Shown piece after piece: positions 56,801-64,000 of a DNA stretch of 64,000 nt; position 1 is the first letter of the stretch, and each line of letters opens with the position of its first letter. The notes under the pieces were generated by a model. The model was given only the letters and a program-made list of their open reading frames with translations. It was not told the origin of the DNA and made no database searches. Position numbers and translations under genes: made by a program. Location: assembly GCF_000237925.1 (NCBI RefSeq), contig NC_031502.1:1898031-1962030 (forward strand), read 5' to 3'. The stretch is from Schistosoma mansoni. Lineage: Eukaryota; Platyhelminthes; Trematoda; Strigeidida; Schistosomatidae.

Positions 56801-58190
56801 TCTCTCAGGTTTAATGATTTATGTACACAGAACTGACGTTGCGGTTGTTAAACTAAACAAAACAACTATGTATGATGGGTTTCTTGAAAGTATTTCTGAA
56901 TATATAAAATAGTAGCTTTTTAAAAATTATAAGTTTTTTCTATTAATGACTTCATTAATGTGATTTTATTTCAGAATGGTGCTCCGTATAAAAAACAAAC
57001 TCTCAATTTATGCCGAATGGTAAGTGTTGAATATGTTTTATTACTATTTGTGTTAAATATGTTTCTGTAATGATAATGTTGAACTCTCTAAGGTAAATGG
57101 TTTCATTGAGTAGCTTTCAGTATTATTCTGGAAAACATCATCAGTGCTTACTTCATGAAGAAACCTGTTAGTTATTAAAGGTGCAGCGTAATTTTAATAA
57201 AATATAATATTGGTTTCAATGTTAATTTTTATTACATGGTACATGTTTCGTGAAAATTAAGTGACTGCTCTTAAACTCATATGTTTGAAATTCACTTTCC
57301 ATTAGAGATGACCTTATATAATTAGATAGATTCAAGCTAAACCACTATAGAAAACCTAGAAGAACTGAACAGCCGTCTCATTCTAGTATAGGAACTCCTC
57401 AGCAGTTTGCATTCATGATTCTGCATGCAGGATTCGGACCCAACGCCTCTGGTCTTGCGCGTGAACGCTTAACCTCTAGATCACTGAACTGGCATCCAAC
57501 GGTGTTAATGTTTAACTTCAACGAATCCATGACTCGTGAATTCAACTATTAAATTACTACTGTGTCCAAAAATCCTCATTCTGACATGATTTGATCGTTG
57601 AGCATTTCATATAGACATAATGTATGTACAGTATTTTTAGTTTCAAAAAGTTTTTTTTTCAAAATAAATGAAAATCAAACCATAAATAATAAAAAAAGGA
57701 AAAAATTTAAAGATAGTTCATAGAGTGATTTCATCATCGTCTGGAGGTTGTCAACTAATGGGATTAGACGATTCATATTTCAATAATGTAGAAAACATAA
57801 TAGTAATTGAACTTAAAGTTGAAATCTGATGCTTGTAAATTTTCCATTCAATATAAAATCATTGGATAAGACGATCGTGACACAATGCTTAATAATAAAT
57901 TAAATTCAATAATGTAAATTTAAGTAAATTAACTTTTTAATTCGATGAAATACCTATTAGAATTATTGAAGCGAAATATGAAGTTTCCGCTACATTGATT
58001 GAAGTTTGTTTGATAAAATCAATGTACCTCTAAGGTAACAAAGTAACTACCTAAACATTGATTGTATTTTTAATTTTATTACAAAATATAAAAAAAATGT
58101 TTAAATATTTTGGTAAATATATTCTAGATGATTGATCATTGTAAAGAAGTTGAAACGAATAATTCCAAACGATGCAGAGAACTTCTTGAG
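40235..58190 (+). CDS. probable F-BAR (FCH) domain protein, partial multi-exon gene
   Basis: Five candidate exons (40235-40490, 51132-51269, 54055-54119, 56975-57019, 58128-58190) join in frame through GT-AG introns of phases 1,1,0,0. The product starts with a low-complexity Ser/Thr tract and continues as charged helix. The piece spanning exons 2 and 3 has the F-BAR start pattern: a run like [18 protein letters not shown], matching the family theme of a helix ending in K/R-R-A-x-x-E-x-E. F-BAR proteins bind and bend membranes and link them to actin. The 5' end lies upstream and the 3' end was not identified. Which F-BAR subfamily it belongs to (for example GMIP/ARHGAP29-like) cannot be decided. 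Introns reach over 10 kb and are full of SINEs. Confidence 0.5.
41141..41569 (-). repeat. solo-LTR-like repeat, family T
   Basis: Bounded by TGTTAG and CTTAACA. Related copies at 51397-51913 and 59966-60380. The orientation is a guess. No coding region beside it. Confidence 0.5.
41850..41888. repeat. (TA)n microsatellite
   Basis: Long alternating TA run. Confidence 0.85.
42010..42740 (+). repeat. LTR-like repeat family R with nested MITE-like element
   Basis: Family R sequence (compare 16740-17160) is interrupted at about 42300-42605 by a minus-strand copy of the MITE-like family, after which family R resumes (gtcatctatttatg). Confidence 0.5.
42300..42605 (-). mobile_element. MITE-like element
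   Basis: Minus-oriented relative of 44632-44930. It sits inside family R sequence, whose two halves adjoin in the other copies. Confidence 0.55.
42918..43119. repeat. foldback ribozyme-SINE with short loop
   Basis: Arms 42975-43034 and 43058-43118 are inverted copies of the SINE body separated by a 23-nt loop. The minus-strand hammerhead keeps CTGAGGA but has U for G12. Confidence 0.82.
43983..44410. repeat. foldback Sm-alpha type hammerhead SINE (family 2)
   Basis: Minus copy (43983-44115) and plus copy (44245-44410) form arms of about 130 bp. The plus copy has a tRNA-like promoter (gtggccgagtagataacgcg, B box gggtttgagtccc) and a hammerhead-type body. The minus copy's core is damaged (GCGGCGA). 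Confidence 0.8.
44328..44386 (+). ncRNA. hammerhead ribozyme motif, Sm-alpha type
   Basis: Core CTGACGA (44341-44347), stem II GTCCC/GGGAC with AAAT loop, GAAA (44362-44365), short stem III, GTC cleavage triplet (44371-44373). Stem I CCAG/CTGG is present, but three bases (AGA) intervene after the cleavage site, which may weaken it. Confidence 0.65.
44632..44930 (+). mobile_element. MITE-like element with 11-bp terminal inverted repeats
   Basis: Left end atattgtagtg (44615-44625 region) and right end cactacaatat are perfect inverse complements. No open frame for a transposase. Confidence 0.6.
45020..45310 (-). pseudogene. RTE-like retrotransposon, 3' end
   Basis: Minus-strand sequence matches that at 10640-10920 (for example gttctatccacttccaacgtctttt on the plus strand) and encodes the decayed polymerase C-terminus. 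Confidence 0.6.
46033..46355 (-). repeat. long-form ribozyme-SINE
   Basis: Minus orientation, nearly full. Core TTGAGGA with G12-to-A, so catalytically dead by sequence. Confidence 0.8.
46697..46995. repeat. foldback ribozyme-SINE, diverged
   Basis: Minus tail/body fragment (46697-46785) followed by a plus-oriented tRNA-like head and body. Old and degenerate. Confidence 0.65.
47960..48070 (+). repeat. ribozyme-SINE body fragment
   Basis: Plus orientation, contains the hammerhead motif listed separately. Confidence 0.75.
47974..48019 (+). ncRNA. hammerhead ribozyme motif, nearly intact
   Basis: Stem I GCACTG/TAATGC (one mismatch, one wobble), core CTGAGGA, stem II TTCT/AGAC with a mismatch at the base pair next to the core, GAAA, stem III around GGCC, cleavage triplet ATC. 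All core bases seem present. Confidence 0.5.
48290..48475 (-). repeat. ribozyme-SINE with tRNA-like head
   Basis: Minus orientation; core GAAA replaced by GGGA. Confidence 0.75.
49129..49290 (-). repeat. ribozyme-SINE body with tail
   Basis: Minus orientation, tail aaggggattttgtgg at the left. It lacks the tRNA-like head. Confidence 0.75.
49217..49262 (-). ncRNA. hammerhead ribozyme motif, core intact
   Basis: On the minus strand: stem I GCAATG/CAATGC (one A-A mismatch), CTGAGGA (49256-49250), stem II GTCC/GAAC with one mismatch and extra loop-side pairs, GAAA, stem III ACGGCCGT, cleavage triplet GTC (49225-49223). It is the best core in this SINE family here. Confidence 0.6.
49415..49815 (-). 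repeat. old ribozyme-SINE
   Basis: Degenerate minus-oriented body, head and 5' extension, with a second tail fragment at about 49755-49815. Confidence 0.6.
50673..50853 (+). repeat. ribozyme-SINE, head-truncated
   Basis: Plus orientation from tatcggttaagtgctc. Core CTGAAAA (G8 lost). Confidence 0.8.
51132..51269 (+). CDS. F-BAR-like gene, first helical exon
   Basis: Acceptor after a T-rich tract (tttttttatag), donor GCTG|gtaagt, phase 1 to 1. It encodes [20 protein letters not shown] followed by VLTLEKRA, the typical first long helix of an FCH/F-BAR domain. Confidence 0.55.
51397..51913 (-). repeat. solo-LTR-like repeat, family T
   Basis: Related to 41141-41569 and 59966-60380, ending ctagatataaca. 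It lies in an intron of the F-BAR-like gene. Confidence 0.5.
51915..53615. other. intron sequence, no recognisable feature
   Basis: AT-rich sequence between exons 51132-51269 and 54055-54119 with a short TA run near 52378. Confidence 0.45.
53620..53735 (-). repeat. old ribozyme-SINE fragment
   Basis: Minus orientation; CTGAGGA kept, G12 replaced by A. Confidence 0.65.
54055..54119 (+). CDS. F-BAR-like gene, small exon
   Basis: 65 bp, phase 1 to 0, donor CAG|gttagt. It encodes [20 protein letters not shown]. The acceptor acag at 54051-54054 is the first AG after the pyrimidine-rich, branch-like stretch near 53960-53980, which supports it although it is far from that stretch. Confidence 0.45.
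54270..54500 (+). repeat. ribozyme-SINE with altered stem III
   Basis: tRNA-like head and body. Core CTGAGGA and GAAA kept, but the cleavage region reads GGCCTTAAGG, removing the NUH triplet. It begins at the SINE tail motif cagaagggg. Confidence 0.8.
54661..55215 (-). repeat. LTR-like repeat, family R
   Basis: Minus-oriented match to 16740-17301, ending (minus strand) GGATGTAACA. Confidence 0.5.
55220..56970. other. intron sequence, no recognisable feature
   Basis: Nothing recognised between the family R repeat and the exon at 56975. Confidence 0.45.
56975..57019 (+). CDS. F-BAR-like gene, 15-codon exon
   Basis: Acceptor tttatttcag, donor ATG|gtaagt, phase 0 to 0. It encodes [15 protein letters not shown]. 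The splice sites are strong and the length is typical of schistosome 5' micro-exons. Confidence 0.45.
57310..57560 (-). repeat. old ribozyme-SINE
   Basis: Degenerate minus-oriented body and head. CTGAGGA kept but GAAA reads GAGA. Confidence 0.65.
58128..58190 (+). CDS. F-BAR-like gene, 21-codon exon
   Basis: Acceptor tatattctag, donor GAG|gtaagt, phase 0 to 0. It encodes [20 protein letters not shown] plus E, a charged helix consistent with the F-BAR region. Confidence 0.45.
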
Positions 58191-59965
58191 GTAAGTGTTC
58201 TACAGAAAGTGTCTTACAAGATTCAATTTGTATCCAAATTTACATATATTCATTAAACTATTATTGTTTTCAGTGATTTGAAAAAGCTGTTTGATAGGCT
58301 AAATATACTTATCAAACTCGAGATTAACAGTCCATGGCCACATAGACGGATGTTTTTATTATTCTGATCGCATTTAGTCTCCTATTATACGATAATAATA
58401 CTACTACCTAGCATTGTACACCTTGATGAAGGGTAACTAGGCATACGCATTATATATGGAAACCTGAAAATCGGATAAAGTTTCATAAACTCATTTGCCA
58501 ACGTAACTACTTTTGTTCACTATTTTTTTGAAATCTAGTGAGATTATGTACATCAATGAAGTGATCAAATCGTTCTCTTATAGTATTTTTGAATGACAGT
58601 GAAGTAGTGAAGAATTAACCTTTAAGCAAGACTTTAGAATTACACCTGATAAGAAATAGTACTAAAAGTGTTTTTATTGTCCTTCAAGTCATTTGTTAGT
58701 CTCTTAACTTTATCATCGTCTACATTGAACAGAACAATGTTATTTATTCGCTTGAACTGTATAATATTTTCTTCAAGTAAGAAAAATGTTCCGGCTAAGT
58801 CCAAACAATAATAAATTAATCTCCGGATCGTGATAAAAACTAGTGGGTTAACAGATTTCGAGAAGAAACTTTCAATTGCCTCGTAAACAAAAAACGATAG
58901 TTTTGGTTGAAGGTTATAGCTAGCGAATTTCTGTGGATCTAGTAGATAAAATGCTCAATGGCAAATATTCAAATGTATTTATTGTTGTGTGGTGTAGTTC
59001 AACAATTGTCTAACTTCAGTAATGATCAGCTGTTTTCATTGATGAAGTTATCTAATTAATATGTTGTGTTTTGTGATTTACTTATCAATCTACAAAATGT
59101 TATTTTTGAATACACATTAGTGAGTTCAATGAGTTTCTTATATTTGATTGACATTGACAGTTACCTCCTTCATCAAAAAATCTTTCGATATGTGGAGATA
59201 TCCTTAAATGAACTTACAGTGTATCTTGTTTTCAATTTTAGAAAGTAATTGTGTCTTGACATTTAATAGCATAGCATTTAGATTAGTTTAGAGGGAGTCA
59301 ACAGTACATCTGCTTAGTTATTCAAAGTAAAAGACTTAAAATGATCATATATTTGGACCAAAAATTTTATTTTTTTGCAAACTTTTCACTTATTTAGTTA
59401 ATTCTTGGATGATATCAACTTACATAACATGAATGGGAAACAAATAGGGTTGATTTTAGTAATAATAGTAATATATTAAGTCTTCTTGATAGCATTAGTA
59501 TATAATTTTTAACCCGTTCATATGCTGCTATTACTTTCTTCTAAAGCCTAAATCTTGCTATTAGTTACTTTTTCTACATTTAATGACCTTTAGGTACTAA
59601 TGGATCAAATGTATCATAAACGTCCAACTGCTCACATGTTAACACATTTTTATTGCTTATTTACCAAAGTTGGATCTATTAAAAAGTGTCCCTTTTGAAA
59701 CGTAACCATTATTTTATTATTCCTAAGATATATTAACAATATTCAACTAATGTTGCGAACCGTACTTTGTATTAACCGAAATGAGGTTTTTTTTTTATCG
59801 TAGAATCGAGTTTGAAATTTTATCAATTCAGTAACTGTTTTCTGTTACTGTATAGCAATAGACATCTTATGTATTAGCTTAAATATAGAACCTATTGAGT
59901 ATAGTCAAATTAAAATCCACAGAATCGAACTTAGTCATATATTTATATCATTCAATTGATGATGA

Positions 59966-60380
59966 TGTTATAACGTATGGACTCGTAATATATATGAACG
60001 TGCAATTAGAGAGGAGTGGATCTTACTGATCGGACGCAAATGATACTTGAAATCGTACGAGCAATCTTGAGTGCGTATCGGCCCTGCTATCTGCCTAGCC
60101 CAGCCAGTTGAGTGCAGAACACAAATAACAGCCTCGGCAATATGAATCATTATTTACAAACATACTGGGTTTTTATACAAACCAAAGTAATCAATAAACT
60201 GATTATAACTCAAGAATCGTATGATAATAAATCAAAGATCAAAATAAAGCTAATGATAAGAGAAACACGAATATGAATAGTTTAGTTACGTAACAATTGT
60301 ACAATAGGAAATAGGCATAATACATTGGTCGATAAATAGTCCTTAGAGTTACCGTTCATAATTCACCAGGGGATATAACA
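59966..60380 (-). repeat. solo-LTR-like repeat, family T
   Basis: 415 bp between TGTTATAACG and GGATATAACA. Flanks gatga/aatga match at four of five bases. Confidence 0.55.
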
Positions 60381-60399
60381 AATGATTTAACTGATATCC

Positions 60400-60880
60400 A
60401 AAAGTATCACTTTAAAACAATAGCGTACAGCTTTGTGTCCCGGTATCTGACTCCAATTAAATCGTATGATGATTGTTGTCAAAATATACATGCCTCTAAC
60501 CCTCGTACACGTTAGGGAATAATGAAATGAAATGAGCCAAATACGAGAATGAATTTTGAATATGTATATTTCATACATTCATCGATCCGGACAGACAATC
60601 AAGGAAACGATGTGACGCGCAGCGGAGAAAGCAAGTGAGCTAACTCCATTTGAGCAAGCATGACTCAACATTTATATTTAGACCAAAAGTAAATTACAAA
60701 CACGTGATGAATGAGACAAACAACTAACATACATTCGATCATATAAAATCAGAGTTCATAATCGAATAGTTGGCATGGTCAAAATGTGGCTTGAGAAGAA
60801 TGAATAAATTGGTCTGTCCGAAAGCTGTAATAACCTATGTCGGTTTGACATAGTACCAACCACTATAAAGCCCCCCTTCT
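60400..60880. repeat. dispersed repeat related to 1620-1840
   Basis: Shared blocks with the earlier copy; possibly an LTR, ends not defined. Confidence 0.35.
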
Positions 60881-61169
60881 ATGTAGAAAATGCGAATAAT
60901 AACGTAAATTAATTATAAAGTAAACCTATATTAACTGTCCCCACAACATGTAGCTACTAATGTATTACTAAACACGAAGTTCCTTTAAAAGCTTTTCTCC
61001 TAAAAATCTTACAGTAAGGTAGAAATACAATTTATTTCTTATCATGAATTACGATCAATTTATATACAATAATTTAATCAACTATAAATACAAATGTAAA
61101 TTATTTTTCAAAATTCGTAACTAAAAATAAGAAAATAGTAAATGATAGTATAATCATTATAAGCAAAAA

Positions 61170-61320
61170 TGGATAGTGACTAGCAGTGGAATCCAGTTTA
61201 ACGCGCGTTTCGTCCTATTTGAGACTCGTCAGCTGGATGTGCTTGCATCTCAGAGTTGATCTTCACTCAGTAGCTGAGTGGACAACGCGATGACGTTTGA
61301 AGCGAACGGTGCTGGGTTAT
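61170..61320 (-). repeat. Sm-alpha type hammerhead SINE (family 2), truncated
   Basis: Minus-oriented 3' part, adjoining a short plus-oriented tRNA-like piece (gtagctgagtggacaacgcg). Confidence 0.7.
61190..61240 (-). ncRNA. hammerhead ribozyme motif, Sm-alpha type
   Basis: Minus strand CTGACGA (61232-61226), stem II GTCT/GGAC, GAAA, short stem III, cleavage triplet GTT, stem I CCAG/CTGG with three A inserted after the cleavage site. Confidence 0.55.
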
Positions 61321-61329
61321 TACGTGTAT

Positions 61330-62580
61330 TAATTAACAATATGATTATTTTACATTTTGGTATGCCAACTCGAACTGATGTACGTAAGTACGAAGTTCTA
61401 CGTTGTGACTAACTGATTGACTATTTTACATTTATATCATTTGTTTTAATGAATTAAACAAAGTTTCTTCTAAAACATTAGAAATTGAATAAAAGTGATT
61501 ATTATTTCATAACAATTTGATTTTTATAACTGGAATCTTACATTAGTTAAAACATCATTTACTGATTTGCTTTATCAAATTTTCCTATGTTTCATTAATT
61601 TAATTCAACGGAAATAAAGTTCACAAATAGTTGACAATAATTCAATTTGTTCATAGAAGTTATATGCATTCTTATATAATCTATAGATCATTATGAACAG
61701 CTATTTAATAGATTGAATATATATTTGTTACTAATCAGAAAAGCTAGAGTAACTATACTAATCAGGCCTTATAACCTTACTAATAAACTAGAAGATATAT
61801 GACATCATATTTTGCTTGATTTTTTACCCATGAGAATAAGATTAACATATAAGTAAAACGAATGTTTAAAAAAAACCAAACAGACAGTTGTAATAATTGA
61901 TAAAGTTCTATGGATTTAGCCGAAACTTGATACAACCTAATAAATATTATCCAGTAATAGTTATATGTGATATTATGTTTGGGAATTAATTGAAAGATTT
62001 ATAGGTTAAATGAACAAAATGATAAGCTTAAAAGTAAGGTATGTAGATATGCAGGATCTAGGCATACTTTACATTTTCTTGGTGAATTTGCAGTCAAAAC
62101 ATAAGGATTTCAACAGTGAATGTATGTTAGAATCAAGCAAATCTGAGGCATATATATGTATAAATTCATCCTTACGTTCATCATTTTTGTGCCCCTATTA
62201 GTTATAGTACTTTTCTAACTTTATGTTGTTTTTAATCGTTTTGATTAAGATATGGGTGGCATTGCTTTTAGGTAAAATAGGTTAGAAAGGCTCTAAAATA
62301 AATAGAAATTGTCATTAACCGAAAACGTTTGTTTGGACTCAGTGATGAAAAAAGTGAAAATATAGTCATTTTATTGCACAGTTCTGTGGTATGAAATATA
62401 GTTATATCGAGTAACTAAGATATGTTTCTAAATTACAACTCCTTAGATGTCATTTGAGTGATAATGTCAGTCATTAGTCTGTTATTAGTCAATGTTTAGA
62501 ATAGTGGAGAGTAAGATAGTCTCCGTTACATTAGTAAAACTAGCAATAAACCCCTTAATTGACATGAAATATCCTGTTGG
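61330..62580. other. no recognisable feature
   Basis: AT-rich, no supported exon. Confidence 0.45.
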
Positions 62581-62584
62581 GATT

Positions 62585-62830
62585 ACGAGCCAATATAAAA
62601 CAGACAACCATTGAGAACTAGGAAGGACTGAAGGACTGTTTTGTTCCAGTATGCTACATCTCAGCAATGGACATCTACGACTCAGAATAGGTGACTTCGA
62701 GCATGAACGCTTAATTTCAACACCATGGAGCCGGTATTCAAAGGTGTATACGTCTGACTTCATCCAACTAACGGTATTACGTGATCATCTCCGATTGTTT
62801 TCAGTTGGAAAATTCCTCATACATGATACA
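62585..62830 (-). repeat. very old ribozyme-SINE
   Basis: Weak but collinear likeness to body, head and 5' extension in minus orientation. Confidence 0.45.
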
Positions 62831-63239
62831 GTTAACCTTGACTAGCCACAGTTTCTGAACGAAATCTAACAGTCTTCGCAACTCTATTTTGATTAAAATA
62901 CCAACTTTCTTAACCAAACAGTAAATTTTATCGAAATTTTTTTTATTTATTTAGACATTGGTTAAATAACTTCATCTGTTTCTAGTTTATCATGATATTA
63001 TCTATTCATTTTGGATGAAATATTCCTATATTTATAATTTAATTAGACTTTCAAATCTTATAAGTAAATATAAATTCATGAAACATATCTTTTATCATAA
63101 TCATTTCATATAGTCTGATTATATTAAATACACTGAACGATAAATTTTATTTGAAGTTGATATTATTGTGTATGCTACTGATGTTGACAGATATAAGTAG
63201 TATGTATCACCAATCGAAATTGGAATGCCTGATGTCAGG

Positions 63240-63445
63240 TGGTTGAGAGAAATCGAGGAGAAGAGAACGAGAACAGAGAGTGATTGGTATGAAAACGAAG
63301 GAACAATAAAGTCTAAGACAATTGATGTATATTTTGAAGATGATGTATTTATTGTATGGTTCTTAGATTTTACCAAGATTTCTGTAATGTATTAAAATAC
63401 GTTTTGGTTGTCCCCACTTATGTCCTTGTTCACCACAATACTACT
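63240..63445 (-). mobile_element. MITE-like element, partial
   Basis: Shares gattttacca/gattttacta and ttgttcaccacaata end sequence with 42300-42605. Confidence 0.5.
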
Positions 63446-64000
63446 ACAACTACAGTCACTACTATAATTACTACTGTAACTAATAATGATGAATATATAT
63501 ATTTTATCCTTAACAAATAACACTTAAAGCAATTTCATTCCTTTGCTACATTCAAACCGAATATTGATCGCAAACAAATACTTTTACCACTTTTATACCT
63601 ATCTACCTACTTATTTTTTTAACCGTCCCCACACATTCTCTCGCTATGTGTATATTTATATATATGGATCGTAAATTTTGCCTTGAAGTTTTGTTGAAAT
63701 ATTTTATGCGATCTTACCTCATACCCCTTTTGTTAAATAACATGTATGGGTAAATATATGTGAATCTGTTTATGTTTATAGATATATTGATGTATATATA
63801 TATATATAGTAGCTAATTTTGAAGTAGTACAATTTATAATGTATCTACAGTAGTATTGTGCGTTTGCTTTCATGATTGCTTGCCTACTTGTTAGCTAGAT
63901 CATGGGTGCTACGATTATCATTGTTTCTATGCATATATATATATTCTTTAGTTATTCAGTAGACAGATGGACAGAATTATGTCAAAACACATATTTAATG

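Noticed and set aside
59594-59698. Possible further exon of the F-BAR-like gene (VLMDQMYHKRPTAH..., ending TGA)
   Set aside because: Phase fits, but the acceptor is modest, only 34 codons follow, and no poly(A) signal was seen nearby.
62092-62201. Open stretch after a good tttgcag acceptor
   Set aside because: No convincing donor and no link in sequence or motif to the preceding exons.
1-64000. CRISPR arrays, operons, bacterial genes
   Set aside because: None present; direct repeats are dispersed eukaryotic elements.

Overview
The window looks like nuclear DNA of a blood fluke (genus Schistosoma). It is AT-rich, has small exons in long introns, and is crowded with tRNA-derived SINEs whose bodies carry hammerhead-ribozyme motifs, a hallmark of the schistosome Sm-alpha type repeats. 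Fragments of RTE-like, CR1/Perere-like, Penelope-like and Ty3/Gypsy elements are also present. The species cannot be fixed from the sequence alone.

Host genes. (1) A complete five-exon alpha-1,3-fucosyltransferase gene of family GT10 lies at 19806-26613 (+). It encodes a type II Golgi-style protein: short cytosolic tail, signal anchor, stem, catalytic domain. (2) A second, nearly identical copy at 6952-12990 (+) has exons 2-5 but not the exon for the tail and signal anchor. A ribozyme-type SINE sits where about 1.35 kb, including exon 1, is found in the other copy. (3) Five small phase-compatible exons between 40235 and 58190 (+) spell a Ser/Thr-rich linker followed by the start of what looks like an F-BAR (FCH) domain. 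That gene continues beyond what can be recognised here.

Mobile DNA. At 1-6 kb there is a large inverted repeat of a SINE pair and an RTE endonuclease relic. At 13-19 kb there are several SINEs, solo-LTR-like repeats and a Penelope GIY-YIG relic. At 29.6-33.5 kb there is a decayed Gypsy element, whose gag is split by a 676-bp solo LTR with a perfect 5-bp target duplication. The 41-63 kb part, mostly introns and flank of the F-BAR-like gene, holds many SINEs, solo-LTR-like repeats and a MITE-like family.

Main themes. The fucosyltransferase locus was duplicated as a block of about 7-8 kb, and one copy was stripped of its membrane anchor. SINEs occur repeatedly as foldback (inverted, tail-outward) structures. 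Hammerhead cores range from largely intact (49217-49262, minus strand) to clearly dead. Large stretches between these features show nothing I can recognise.
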